Shown: piece after piece, positions 1 to 12,445 of the stretch
Numbering within the stretch: position 1 is the first letter of the stretch
Layout: each line of letters starts with the position of its first letter
DNA from: Toxorhynchites rutilus septentrionalis
Taxonomy: Eukaryota > Arthropoda > Insecta > Diptera > Culicidae
Direction of reading: 5' to 3'
Length of the DNA stretch: 64,000 nucleotides
Assembly: GCF_029784135.1 (NCBI RefSeq)
Contig: NC_073745.1
Location: 240,652,191 to 240,716,190, forward strand
The notes under the pieces: model-generated
What the model was told of the DNA's origin: nothing
Seen by the model: only the letters and a program-made list of their open reading frames with translations
Databases searched by the model: none
Translations under genes and position numbers: made by a program

Positions 1-3000
1 ATTTCGCGCACTGCGCTCTCTATCTCTGTCTCGGGTAAGCCACAGCCAGCAGTTGCGTACCTGTGTTTAAAGTGTTCGGACGCGCGCGCGTGTCTCTTCG
101 GGTTAGACTCGCACTTTCTCACTCACCCCTGCTGGGGAGTGTGTCGCACATTAGATAGACTAATTTATCAAAAGTTGCAACAGTTTTTTTTATACACCTT
201 TCTGCAGCACAATAGTTATGACAACCTCGTCGAGTGTCATGTGTGCGTGTGGGAACTTTGACAACAAAATGGCGTTACGCATAGGCTGCGTGATGTTTGT
301 GTGATATTTTTTTTAAACCGTTGGTTCCGTTCGCGGATTTGTTTGTAAGCTGCGTTCGCGCGTGTGATATATTGTTCTATTGTTGTTCGGATGATGAGGA
401 TAGTGCGATCATTTTCAAATGGGAACTCACTGAAAACAAGCGTATTTGTTTTGATTGATTAGTATACACATCCGGTGGAAGCACCTCAACAGGATTGATA
501 AGCGGTTGTGATATGAAGCAGGATGATTCGGGGCGCAAAAACACAGACACGGATATAATTTTTGTTTTGTTTTAATTTTTGGTTGAGTTCTGTATCACTT
601 TGATTACGGATTCACTTATGACTTAAAATACAAAAATATACAAAAGGTGGCATGTGTTGATGTAAATATTAATTCGTTTTACATAAACAAAAAAAAAATA
701 AAAGTTATACCACTGCTATTCACTAAAAGCTAGATTACTTAAACATTAATCAATAAGTTAGGCTTACAAATTAGGCGAGAATAAACATCAAATAACGAAA
801 AACTAGTAATGATTATGAAAAATGAGCGAGTGTAGAATACTAGACGCGAATTAGTTGCATTCATATAAGTTCCTGTGGCCTGGTGTAAGCTATTCATATT
901 AACTGTATTTTGGAGATAAGCGCCAGCTCTAATGATTAAACCATCAAACTCGCGGCTAAGCAGTTGCAGTTAACAGCAGTTTTAGCGGAGGATTCTCAAC
1001 CCTAGCAGCGAAAGCTGCGTAACACAAGTCCCGACCGATGTGTTGACAAAGATAAGTATAATTATTTTCCTTCACTTGTCTAGCTCGAATTTCATTGCTG
1101 CGATAATTTATCGATGTTTAAGAAAAAAACTGTTTTCGTTCACACACAGCTGCAAAATGCAAATGCAAAATGTAAGCAAAACAAGACAGTTGGAAGCAAT
1201 TATTTTCGAGTTGCAGGCAATTATTTCATCTGGCAATTGGACGGCTACTAATGAGGTTTTTATTTCCGAATTTTATTTGAACAGGACACACTCGATGGCG
1301 GTCTGGATTCGACCGATCGGGGGCAGCCTGTCATGCAGTCGATTATCTAAACTTGGCTCCGTAGCGAGAGTGCATATAGTTAAATCTAAATCTGAGGCCA
1401 TAGGCGTTTTGCTCTGCGTGAATGAATCGTAGGATTTAAAGTCTCCTTGAAGAAAGAAAAAAAGATTAAGATACTCTGTGTAATGTTCGCCGAGTTAGCT
1501 GAGTCAGGAAGGAGAAATTCAAAAATAGGCTGATATTATTCATAACGAAATGAGCGATTGACAACAATTCTCAACAAAGGTAGATTCAGCGTAAAGCAAT
1601 CAGAGGGGGAGTTGCGTAGGATTCACCTGTGAATAATATCAACACGTGCTGTAGCAATGACTAAGCGATCAACAACCACCCAGCGGCTAAGGAACGAAGG
1701 CCTGCAGCTGATTTCACCGAAAGTTCTAGAAAAGTTTCTCTGGTACATTAAGGATTCTAAATTTCCTGCCCTTTATAGCTGAGTTCAGAGCTTAACGAGA
1801 AACAGCTGGCTGCCATTCTACTACTGTTGCATGACATATTAATCGCCCAACAAATTAGATCCACTTCAAAGTCTTTTCGGTGATCAAGGTTAAGTTTGTT
1901 CCTTCATAAACCGGGTGAAGTCATGGCCGACTGAATTTTGATCGATTACGTCCTCTATTTTCATCCCACTTCCTCTATCGGTGCGTGTGATCAAGTAGAA
2001 AAATCTCAATTTCAAAGCTATTTTCAGCCATTTTATTGTAGCTATTCTGTTTTATTTAAATTGTTTTTTCGGCCTGCTGTAGCTTACTGCAGAAGTGGGT
2101 TCTCTGTGAGCGTATTTCTCGTACAATTTAATTTTTATTTCATACTTGCAGAGCCAAGTCGTAAGGCATTAAAAGACAAAGCGGTAAGTATACGACCAAT
2201 TAAAATTAAAAAACAGCAACGCTTCGTATGTGTTCCGTCTTTCGTAAGGATTCAAATAAACAAATAAATGATCATGATAGAAAAATCTAGTGTTTTTATT
2301 ATCCGAATCAAAATTTCCACAAAATGGTCACCTGCCATTAAGCGTTCTTTAATTGGCTTATTTCTACCTCAATTAGTTGCAGAAAAATGTAACGCCTGTC
2401 GCATGAAAGCAGATCGTATTGTCGAGACATGATAGAGAGAAAGTACATTCTCCTCTACAGGGATTGCGTTCGGCATCATTATTTCTGGTTCTGTCAGGGA
2501 ACGCGCAACCAATGCTCGCACCGAAAAGCAGGCGGTTTAAAAATAGCATCGCGTCGGCTCGGCCGAGTGCGTGGAACATTATGCTTGTATAAACTCAGAG
2601 GATCTAGTTATTTTTTCTTCCCCCCGGCGGGTTCTGGGATCTTCCCACACTTTTACACACATATTCGTTTTATCAGCCTTTCCTGGCCACATCACGGTGT
2701 TGCTGCTGCTGCTGACTAACGTTTGGAGAATTCCAAATGTTTTACACCTTGCGCGGCCTTTGCACACGGCACGGAACACTCGCCGACATGTGGCGTTTGA
2801 AATACCCGCTCGGGAACCGAATTTTGCACCCCATTATTTTTTTGTGGCGTGATGAATTAATTTCAGGTTAATTCCTGATAGGTATTACTCGTCGGAAGAC
2901 AATTTTCTCCACAGTACGTAAAATTGTGGTCTGGCAGACGTCACACGGTGTTTCCATAACTCAGAAAAGAACTACATTTAGTGCGTGATTGAGAGTGATG

Positions 3001-3240
3001 AACTCGAGGGACGCGATAATGAATGATTCACATGAAAGCTACGAAAAAGTTGGAGCGAATCATTTGTAAACAAATCTTGCCAGTATCCCACATAGATCGG
3101 ATTTGCGTGAAGAATAGACGAAAAGTTAAGAAACCCTTCCCTTGATCGTTTTGGCAACGTTTGTGGGATTTTTTTTTCAATCGCACCTTCTATTCCTACG
3201 AACCGTGTCTCTACCAACGAGGGGTGTGCGGATGCTGGGA
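1..3240. other. No recognised gene; mostly single-copy-looking DNA
   Basis: The first 170 bases are GC- and CpG-richer than the rest, with a short CG run near 80-90 and a GGGTAAGCC donor-like word at about 33. This could be an untranslated exon edge or intronic regulatory DNA, but nothing proves it. The rest is AT-rich with short open frames that show no family motif. A CTG run lies near 2700-2716. Confidence 0.3.
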
Positions 3241-3300
3241 TGCACACTACAGCGTGGAGAGTTTCGCAATTTCGCTACCTTTTGTGTCTGTTCGCCACTA

Positions 3301-3437
3301 TGGTGGAAAACAAATCATCGTCATTCAATGAACCACTTTCCAGTCGAGCGGAAAGTGACCGAAGACGAGTCAATTCGAGTTCTGACAGCGAGAGTAGGAG
3401 GCACACTGAAGATGTCGCCCTTCTCGAGTTCATCTGA
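3301..3437 (+). other. Short hydrophilic open frame, exon-like but unassigned
   Basis: The frame MVENKSSSF...LLEFI (about 45 residues rich in Ser, Glu, Arg) stands out from the surrounding AT-rich DNA by base composition and codon use. The minus strand is also open here for about 50 residues, between a possible AATTCAG acceptor near 3437 and a GTAGCG donor near 3280. That frame could be a further exon of the minus-strand muscle gene. No family was recognised, so neither strand is preferred. Confidence 0.2.
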
Positions 3438-4492
3438 ATTAATCACTAAGACGCGTGATGAGTTTTTAATACCCACTTATCATGGTAAACAATAACAACT
3501 ATTGGGTGTGTTCTGCGTTTAAAAACTGCTTGCAATTTTATTTGTTAAGCTGCTTGTTTATCACTAATCGGTTGCTTCTTTTTTCTTTAAAATATTTGTT
3601 ATAATGAGTATTTAATAAGCTAGGGTATTTGTATAAACATTTCGCTTCAATAATAAATTAGGCAATAAATAGTCACTTTCATCCATCTTAAATGGGCAGG
3701 GCTAATTTATCAACGACGACTAGTAGGGGAGTGGCCTGTATCTTTTTTTTTGTTCGTGATATTTTTTTTCTCTATACGCACTCTCGCTTGTAGCAAAGTT
3801 TGCCCAAATGTTATAACTATAGGCAATTGTGGATAACACTACGACACATACAACAGAAACATGAAAGCCGACAACGGAAAACAAATAACTGAACCATATG
3901 ATTAGAAAACAAGAGTTTGGCATCTGATCGGGATTTGAACAATTTTTATCGCTCTTAGGGATGTGGCTTAGGTTACTTTTGGCTAAAAAAACAAATATTG
4001 CGCTAACTACAGCTACGTTCGCGTAATTCTCAAGTTATAACCGCGTGGATGGTTCCCTGTTCTTTTTTTTTATTTTCGGAAAAATAATCTCGTCCGAGAA
4101 ATACGCGTTTGCATATGTTGGTTCACATTTTAAAGCTGACGCCGCACTTTCACAAATAAAATAATGCTGCACTAGTATCTATTTTCTTCCGTTCGAAATC
4201 TTTTGCTCGAGTGTCAATCCATCTCGTGGGCTATTCTCTCCTGATTTGAAATCTTTCCTTCGAGTTTGCTTTTGTTGTATGTTTGCACATTCTTTTATCA
4301 TTTTTTAAGAATTGTTTGTTTTTTGTTCTGTTAGCTGTTGCCTGTTTTGTGTCTGATGACGGGTTAGCTTTTCAAATGTCAACGTCAATCAAGATTAAAC
4401 AAAAATGTTCGGTAAAATAAAAAAATTAAAGAAACAGAGAGAACAAAGAGGAAAGAAAACCAACTTATGGATTATTTACTGGGAATTCTTAC

Positions 4493-4622
4493 TTTTGACT
4501 ATCAGTTTGGCGGACGTTTCGACCTGGCCCGCCGAGGTCGTGACCCGGCAGGTGAACAGACCGGAGTCTTCCTCGTACGTCGTTCCTATCAGTAGCACTG
4601 CGTTGGTGCCCTCGGTGATCAT
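4493..4622 (-). CDS. Internal exon: C-terminal half of an I-set immunoglobulin domain
   Basis: This 130-base exon encodes 43 residues plus one base. The protein has the E-F-G strand signature of a muscle-type I-set Ig domain: MITEGTNAVLLI, then Y-E-E-D-S-G-L-F-T-C, then TSAGQ and a closing AKLIVK. The Cys is the second of the domain's disulfide-type pair and D-x-G-x-F-x-C is the tyrosine-corner motif. Upstream on the minus strand are a CTAAC branch point, a pyrimidine stretch and CAG. Downstream is a strong GTAAGA donor after GTCAAAA. It starts in phase 0 and ends in phase 1, so the first half of the domain must be on another exon. By family knowledge such domains occur in tandem in Sallimus, projectin, Unc-89 and palladin-like proteins. 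The same strand as the Sallimus-like first exon suggests the zormin part of that gene, but this is inference. Confidence 0.75.
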
Positions 4623-5966
4623 CTGGAAGTAGATGGAAGGTTCTTGTTAGTGGTAAATCTCGGATATAATGTGTAGTAAAAAAAGTTTCATGTTGAATAT
4701 GAAAAGGATTCGCGTGTCGCGTCAGCAACTTACAGATTTTTTGTTGTAACGAAAGATCAAATGGACGGAACCATTTTTACCAATAATTCAAGGTGCAAGT
4801 GAACAAGAATATTTCAACTGCTCTTTGAGATATTTTCCCCTTGTTCTGGTCTTCACTCGTGTATCAACTGTTCTGGCAATACAACAATTTACAACGTGAA
4901 GGATTTCATGATAAAACATGGCGGCACTAATTGTAATGTCGGTTGTATTAGCGAAATTTACGACCTGCAAATCAAATTTTATTTGTATCAAGCAATAAAT
5001 CCAAAACCTGTACAAGTATAAACAATTTGGCAAGCTGCATGGCAATTTGGTTGATTGCCAAAGCCATTGTCGTAAACACAAGTAGAACTCAACCGACACG
5101 ATGAATAATCGCGCTGGCGACGGCCATTTTCCATGGTGGATGATTTGCCCTTTTCTGTTCACATTTCTCCCACGTTCCCATTTGCGACGCTTGGCGATTC
5201 TCGTTTTGGCAACACTTCGCCGCCGTCATCGGTCTGCCGCTGTGCCGCTGTAAACATTTCGTGTGCAGTTTGAAAAAGATCACCTGCCGCCTCCGTTTAA
5301 ACATTTATCCCCGTTGGCACAAGCGGATTCCAAACAGTTTCAGGTGAGAAACCGCTAATCATCTGCGAAGTGAAGTTCTATTTTCGTCGAGCGTGTGTTT
5401 ACGTAAGGACGTAGTGCCGTATGTGAATCATCAAGCGAAAGCGATCACGGCCAACTTCATTAAAATTGCAATTCGCGTCGGGAAATGCCATGATTAACGG
5501 ACTGTCGTGAGTATTTGTGACTGGATGGACGGTCGCCTGGCAGCGAAAATAGCTCGTCCAGAGACAGTAATATATTATTCGCGATAATTGATGTTTATAG
5601 GTCTGATGATAGCAAATAGAGACGAATACATAGAGGGATTTTGGTTCGGTAATTCAAATTTGAAAACAGCTCATGAACGAGTTGAATATAAAGTTGCATA
5701 CGAATTCGAATGACATTGAGTTGAGTGAACCTGAGACGAGACATGACAATAGGGGGCCGATTCCGGACCGCTTTTTCTGTCAAACTCGGACCACTTGCAA
5801 TTCGGCTTCTGATTGGCTGATGAGGAAAACAATTGACAAAGATATATAATATATACAAAAATGGGATTTCCAAGATTTTCACAGTATTGCCAACTATATT
5901 CGAAATTGAATAATAGTTGCATTCACATTTCAGTTTAGCGATAATTTCTATAATGGATTCTTTGTA
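4623..5966. other. Intronic DNA without recognised gene or repeat
   Basis: This is the presumed intron just upstream of the Ig exon. At about 5090-5560 it is GC-richer, with CAGTTTCAGGTGAGAAACC near 5335 (a donor-like word on the plus strand). It may hold a regulatory element or a non-coding exon. No motif was strong enough to name. Confidence 0.3.
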
Positions 5967-6408
5967 CAGGGTTTTCCAACTTTAAATTCCGAAAGTAAAT
6001 TGAAATAAAACACACTTAGAATTCGAATTTCAATGAAACTTTTATTTCAAATTAAAGTTTGGTTTATGCCATTATGTGTGAAATACAACATCATTCAAAT
6101 GTCCACCTAGGGCTTCCTCGCACACCTTGATCCGGAACCGGAATTTTCGATGACTTTTCGGCATATATGGGGCGGTATCTCGGTCATAACTTCACGAATG
6201 TTGTCTTTCAAATGTTCAAGAGTTTGCGGAGAGTTGGCATAGACACGGTCTTTCGCATAACCCCACAAAAAAAAGTCTAGCGGGTTCAAATCGCATGATC
6301 TGGACGGCCAATTGGCATCACCAAATATGACGCTTTGGTTGACAGCTATGTCAAACGGTTGTCAGCGCAGGGCTGTATTCTTTCGGAAGGCCGAAATGGA
6401 AAACCCTG
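5967..6408 (-). mobile_element. Mariner-like deletion derivative with both TIRs
   Basis: A 442-base element is bounded by TA on both sides. Its inverted ends both begin CAGGGTTTTCCA and share TTCCGAAAG at about base 22. Only the C-terminal part of a transposase remains on the minus strand. It contains CDLNPLDFFLWGY (third catalytic Asp) followed by the PQTLEHLKDNIREVM helix typical of an insect IS630-Tc1-mariner clade with DLTPLDFFLWG. The 5' two thirds of the gene are deleted, so the element is non-autonomous. Confidence 0.8.
6107..6318 (-). pseudogene. Mariner-like transposase C-terminus, frameshifted
   Basis: The frame reads WPSRSCDLNPLDFFLWGY and on to VIENSGSGS, then leaves the expected track. 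A shift of one base restores RIKVCEEALGGHLND and a stop just beyond. The catalytic Asp in NPLDFF is kept and the first two acidic residues are absent. This domain would normally cut and join transposon DNA in the nucleus. The fragment cannot act. Confidence 0.75.
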
Positions 6409-6773
6409 TATATTTTCGTTTCTATTACGTCCGGTGTTCAGTTTCCGAAGAGAAGGAAACATTGCATCGGAATTTCCACCATACATCTTCTCGGGATTCT
6501 CTTGCCATCTAGCATAGCATAATAGCAGCGGCCTAGCAGAGAAGAGCATTCAATTATTTCCCAACCGTAAAGCAGTTAGCAATAAAATTAAGATAAAATA
6601 ACAAATAACAACCAAGACAGCAGAAAAAGTATTTAAAATCATGTTGGAACCTGAATAAACCACACATACCTACAAAAAAAAAACTGAATAAACTCTATGT
6701 TATAATTTGGGAATGTTTTTTTTATCAATATTTCAGTACTGTTAGTGTTTGAACGATATCAAAGTTGAAATAT

Positions 6774-7242
6774 AAGGCCTTATTCCCGTATACACTCCAC
6801 GGTGAAAACGAAATGAAGAGTATATCTGGATACGAAATTAGTTTTTAAGTCTTACTACTCGGTCCGAAGGCACTTTTAAATTGCTAAAATCTGAATGAAA
6901 ATTTTTATCTGTCGTTATTTATTCACTTGAAGTACGTTTTTCTTACCCTAACTTGATCTATATTCTATACACTTTCCGATATTCTCACTAAAACTTATCA
7001 TTATAATATAAAATTATCTTCAAATACAATTTTTGCACGAGATTATTTTACCAAATGAGGAAAGCAAGTTTTTCCATTCACATTGAACACTAATTTGATA
7101 CGGAGAAGTTAATTTTCATTCAAAATTTATATTTGAAAAGTGTTCATTCTACCTGAAAGCCCATCATTTTCTCTCGTAAAACGAAATTTAATGGCGTGTC
7201 GTTCATTTCGTTTTCATCGTGAAGTGTAAACGGTAAGGCCCA
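6774..7242. mobile_element. MITE with about 45-base inverted ends
   Basis: The left end (GGCCTTATTCCCGTATACAC, continuing CCACGGTGAAAACGAAATGAA) matches the inverted right end (TTTCGTTTTCATCGTGAAG through GTAAGGCC) with a few mismatches. The interior of about 380 bases is AT-rich and non-coding. Size and structure fit a non-autonomous DNA transposon. No autonomous partner is visible in the window. Confidence 0.65.
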
Positions 7243-8675
7243 TAATCTCTTGATAAATAAAATTAACTTTGAAATTAATTCCTACTATCAAATCTACGTT
7301 TTTTAGTTTTCTCTATCTCTTCACGTTTAATTTTTTGCTTACCAAAATAACAGGAGAATACTTATTCTTTAAAATATGTGATATTCGGTTGAAAAATGAA
7401 TACAAAAAAATGGTGCAGCACAGAAAATACATGATACGAAGAACACATGTTTTTCCATGGGAGAATAATCTTCCGAAATTTTATAACATTTGTCAACCTT
7501 CACATCTCGCTTCCCTGTTATCTAGCACTTGGTCGACGAAAATGCAGAAAGAAGAGTAAGAAGCCAGTTGTCACGTCTTGTCTTAGGAGTGAACATGCAA
7601 GCTTGGTTTTAGGGTAAAATTACACTGTTTGACCGCAGCCAAATATTTCATACTTTTGACGTAGGACTACGTCTTAAATGAAGAGTGCCAAATCAGAAAA
7701 CAGGTCACGTTTTTATGAAATAAAGTTAACGTTGATAACTATTTTTGCTGATTATGGATTTTAACGATTTGCATACCAATCGAATCGGAAATTTTCTAAG
7801 ATTTGTTTGATATGCTATGCATTACAATCCCACTGTCTGTATATGGTTTAAATTGAAGCATTCCCATTTTCCCATACATTTGTTCAATCCATTTGTGTGA
7901 TTTCCCGAACAGAACTGTCAATAACGGGCAACTCATGCAGCAGCTAGAATAGAGTATTGCATCTCCTCTGAGGAAAATTCTCAGAATATTTCTGTGCCCG
8001 AAACAACAAAGTTCGTTTATTCTGCTCGTTTAGTGTTTTATGTTTCCCCTCGAGCTGTGAAGGCAGCGAATATTTCACAAAGCCATCAGCGTTTGGCTTT
8101 GTGTGTGTTGCTTGTTTTCGTTGCGCAAAACATAGAACTTGTTCATTTCCTGAACGTGTGAATAGCACACATTCGATACTTTTAGTTGCCATTCATATTT
8201 GCTCTCGTGCGCATCGGTTTTGTTATGATGCAACAAACTCCTAGCTTTGTTGACCAAATTTGGTTTGCAGGTTTTGACTGGGAGTCGAGAAACGATTTTT
8301 CATAAACGGTCATTCTCGCGATGTTTCATCTTTATCGCTGCTACTGTGTGCATCTGTTAGACACGTGTTTGATGCTTGTTGAATGGCGATGTACGGAAGA
8401 TGCCTCCCGTTAAATACTCAGTGCAATGCGTGCATTGATATTAAGAAACAAATTGCGACACATGACTAATTAGTGTATTGTTCTCCATGAGATTTAATGG
8501 CCTCTCCAGGGTCCTCGGAACTCTTTACTAAAGAGTTATTTATGAAAATTCGCAAATAATATCCGAAATGATAAACCAATTAATTGGAAAAAAAGATTGC
8601 GTTGTCCTACGGCCTAAGCGTCGTGTCTCGGATATAACCCCTCATTTTTTTGTTAAAACAGAAATTTGATTCGGG
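7243..8675. other. No recognised gene; scattered repeat fragments
   Basis: The short frames here have no family motif. Fragments of dispersed repeats occur: a TTTGACCGCAGCCAAATATTT word at about 7628, a GACGTAGGACTACG word near 7660 (also at 8764, and inverted near 16361) and an inverted CGTGTCTCGGATATAACCCC word near 8621. Confidence 0.3.
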
Positions 8676-8678
8676 TGT

Positions 8679-11635
8679 AGGGTAAGTTGGCGGGATTTAG
8701 ACATACGGGGTGATTTGGACGACCCTTTTATCTCAAATAAAGTAAGGCTCAACTTGAATTTTGACGTAGGACTACGGCTAACCTTTCAATATAGGGGCCT
8801 ATTTCAATATTTCTGTGTGAAAAAGTGTTCAGTTTTTGAACGCTAATACCTCCTCAATTAATGAATGGATTTTGGTTCCAAATACACACATTGATAGGAA
8901 ATATCCTCAGCAATTGTTTATATGCTACACATTACGGGTTTTCGGCTCATATAAAGTTCAAATTGATGAACAATTGGAAGAAAGAATTCCCTACTTTCCC
9001 ATACATTTTGTCTGCGCTCCCGCAGCAAACAGCTATTCATTACAAGCAACCACGGGTACGGGCGAAACGTATGGAGAAGGTGAAGGAGGGAGACAAGAAG
9101 AAGATTAGAAATAAATATAGGCGGTCGCTACAACGTTAACTATATGACTATATAAAATGAGCGATGGTGGGGCTTGACCACATTCTATCATCGGACGCCA
9201 AGCAGGAAAAACGCTATCTTGAAATTGATTTTCAGCATAAGAAATATCGCTGCATTTGCCGGGGATGTATGTGGTGTGATACCGCAAGAGTGAGAGACAG
9301 GAGTTTCAATGGGATGTGGAGCAGGAGAGCCTATCGAAGTGTGTTAAAAGCGGTGGAAGCGTCGCGCCGGGTGAATGAGTGGCTAATTGCGCTCGATTTG
9401 ATAGAATGCTGGAGTTTTTAAATGGTTTTATTTAGCTGTGACATATTTGTATGTTTGTATGTCACATGTTTATCTATGGCACCACATTAATTGAAATTTG
9501 ACCCATTTCTTGTTGACCGGTTGATCTGAAATTTGGAACACACCTTCATCTCTGCAGTCACGGGTATCAAATGAAGGACTTGACTAGTAGAACACAGTTA
9601 TTCATGAGGAGTACAAAGCCCAATTATATCACGATACCAGACGGTAAATTCCTATTACGATATGCTTTCCATCAAGTGTGTGTTCGTTGCCGGCTGAACA
9701 ATAGCCCCTACAACATTTGCACGACAAATTTTAATTTTTTCGTATTTAAATCTAAACGTTTGAGTGTTTGCTAAGTGCTGAGGTTTTATTTTATCCTTTG
9801 ATTCTTTTTCTGTAATTCTGTACCAAGACGGGTCTATGGTACTAGGTGAGGCCGTTTCGTCACTAAGTGGGTTAAGGGAGCGGTATATGAAAACAGTACG
9901 AAAGAAAGCAGAAGGGGAATTATTTGCTTGTAGCGTGAAAGAGACAGACTGATCACGAGCGAGCTCCGACACTAGCGTATTGTGTTTTGTTTACAAACAA
10001 AACACAGTAGACTTCCAAGATGGCTGAAGATTGGTTTTAGCAAGTTGGCCCATCTTAGGATATACTTCTAGGCGCCTTGTTCTGTACATGGAAAGTTGGT
10101 CATTCTGGAATCTGTGCTCCATGATATTCGAATAATTGACACCCCTTGGTGTAGTCCTACATCTTTCCGGTTATGTCCCCGACATTACCCACCCGCCTTT
10201 TTTTGTGTCATCTCCTTCTATTGTTGAACCATATGTACCTAACGTAAAAAAAGTTTAGTAAAATTCAACAGGTGGCGGGAAACGGTAGCATGAACACAGC
10301 AACCACTTTGATTGTCAGAAAAAGTGAGTTTTCCGATCGAGGTTTTAAGGTTTTGTCCGCTGATTAAACAAACATATCGTGTATTGTGCAGTAAAGATTT
10401 GTTCGCCTAAGGAAGAGCAACAATTCGATGCATCGAAACTGTAAGTTTGATAACAATAAATGAAATTAATTGCATTTTAATTTTTGCATGTTGTGTGGGG
10501 TGACAAGGACACGTTTCTGTGGGGTGAATTGGTCCTACAGGTTTGAGGTTTTTTTTGGTCTAATTGATTCCAGATTGGCGATCTAACATACAAATCTACA
10601 CTTAGGCGCCGCTGCGGTGAAAGTAATGATGGTTTTAAATTTTGCCATGTGAGTTTATGGAAGGTTTGTAGTTCTTTCCATAAATTACAATGTTATAATC
10701 ATAAAAGATTGTTTGAATGCGATGAGTTTGGAAGTAATTTAGTTCTGCGCAATTTTATATATATGTTATTTTCTTACCGCTTTCAGTAGTGAAAACTGTA
10801 TAAATGATGACAATGGTTGAATCAAAAAAGGAAATTCGAGAGCACCATCAAAAACAAGTTGAAAAATGCATGTGAGAACTACCTCGGAAAGTTCGGAAGT
10901 AAAATATACGTGATTTATTTTTGAGTTTTAGGTTACATTATCATCATTTTCTTAGTATAAAGACAAAATCCAGATGTCTCACCAATCGTTTACGTTTTAC
11001 GTTAGATAGTCAATTCCGCAGAATTACAAAAATAGGATGGGCAGATAACGTTGGAAGTAGAGCTTGAAAGAGCAACGCAGGCCATCGAGGACGGATTTTA
11101 TTTGACCAAGCATCGAAAGTGTTTGAAAATGCTCGAACAACAGTGAAAAGATTCATGCAGAATTAGAAATGGTCTCAATGCAATTTTTTCTGGTCTACAA
11201 TCTAGCCAAGACACCTTGTATCGATTCCAGAACACATTTATTGTAATATTATCCTGAATACCTTTACAAAACATAAGTATGTTTTTTTTCGATGAAACAC
11301 ACACAAGATCAAATCACCCCGCTTCAAATTTTAATGTCAAAAATCATCTCTTTTTTTTATGATATATTTGGTAATTTGAAGCTTGACATACTGATTGAAC
11401 ATTATTGATTGAAAGTAAACAAAGTGTACTCAGTGTACAATGTGACATTTTTTATTTAGACCGTGTTGGCTTGGAAATTTTAGACGATTTGCTTAGGAGG
11501 TCCAAATTCCCCCCATAAACAAAGTGTACTCAGTGTACAATGTGACATTTTTTATTTAGACCGTATTGGCTTGGAAATTTTAGACGATTTGCTTAGGGGG
11601 TCCAAATTCCCCCCATTTCCCCTACTACCCTTAGG
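8679..11635 (+). mobile_element. Relic of a GGGTAAGTTGG-ended dispersed DNA element
   Basis: The left end reads TAGGGTAAGTTGGCGGG followed by GGGGTGATTTGGAC. The right end reads GGTCCAAATTCCCCCC with TTTCCCCTA, roughly its inverse. The block at 10188-10450 recurs at about 31400-31650, with TTTTAAGGTTTT and GATTAAACAAAC shared, so the family is dispersed. No transposase was recognised. The single-element reading of the whole 3 kb is inference; it may be two fragments plus other insertions. Confidence 0.4.
11417..11616. repeat. 100-base perfect-period tandem duplication
   Basis: Two head-to-tail copies of exactly 100 bases start with AAACAAAGTGTACTCAGTGT at 11417 and 11517. They differ at only two positions. 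The unit ends in the GGTCCAAATTCCCCCC end of the surrounding element, so the duplication is a recent rearrangement at the element's right end. Confidence 0.9.
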
Positions 11636-11825
11636 GCATTCATATGCTAACACACAGCATGGGACACCAGTTTGCAACCACTGTCACTCGCGAGAACAAC
11701 CAAAGTCTCAAACTATGTAAATTAAGACTCTTTAAAATATACTACAAAGTGGGCCAATATGTCAAAACCATTTGCAGCAATCTTATTTTTTCTACACAAA
11801 ATATACACGTTTTTGTGAAATCTAT

Positions 11826-11880
11826 TTAACACTTTCGACGCACCGTCACCCAGATATGGGTGACACTTTCCTCGCTCGAA
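11826..11880. repeat. TTAA-flanked end with a GTCACCC hairpin
   Basis: TTAA is followed by CACTTTCGACGCACC and then GTCACCC-AGATAT-GGGTGAC at 11845-11864, a 7-bp-stem hairpin. TTAA plus a short subterminal inverted repeat suggests the end of a piggyBac-type MITE. The opposite end was not found. Confidence 0.35.
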
Positions 11881-12057
11881 TTGAGTAGGATTTTTAGAAG
11901 GAATTTGATAGAATAGGCACCTAAATGTAACTATAGGATGTGAAGAAAAATGATAAAATCATAACCATAATATTATACTGTTTATACTAGCGTGTGAATT
12001 TTTGTGTTGTAAACAAAATTTGTTGTACCAAGACGTTGAAAATGTTGCAGAATACAT

Positions 12058-12445
12058 TTGATGGCTCAGGTATATCGAGAACACGGGTGGATGAATGGTA
12101 TTAGACATTCAAAGACAGCCGAGAGAGATGCATGATTTACCCCATTAAAGAGGACCATCCATCTCTCCAACTGATGAAAAAATCGACAAAATGAATGGAA
12201 TGTTGCTCGAAAATCGTCATTTATTTTTGAGAGAACTAGCTCGTGAATTAAATATCTCTCACGAGGTCGTTCTCCATATTTCTTCACCGTTATCAAGTAG
12301 CTTGAATGCATAATTACTGGAGATATGGCCCCGTGTGACTTTTTCATATCTCGGAAACTCAAATTATCGTTTCATGGGACTCGTTTTGACAGAATTGAAG
12401 AATTTAAAACGAATTCGCTGAGTGAAATCAATGCAATGAAAATAA
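12058..12445 (+). pseudogene. Mariner-like transposase relic (SETMAR-type), internally deleted
   Basis: Plus-strand pieces of one transposase can be read across stops. An N-terminal part has DEWYSTFKDSR and then NRHLFLRELARELNIS (second helix-turn-helix). It is followed directly by a C-terminal MAPCDFFISRKLKL...FHGTRFDRIEEFKTNSL, where the Asp of APCDFF is the third catalytic residue. The middle, with the first two acidic residues, is missing. No TIRs were found. This is an old dead copy, distinct from the other mariners in the window. Confidence 0.7.

Noticed and set aside
1040..1432. 130-codon protein gene
   Set aside because: Low-complexity hydrophobic start, no motif, composition same as the surrounding non-coding DNA.
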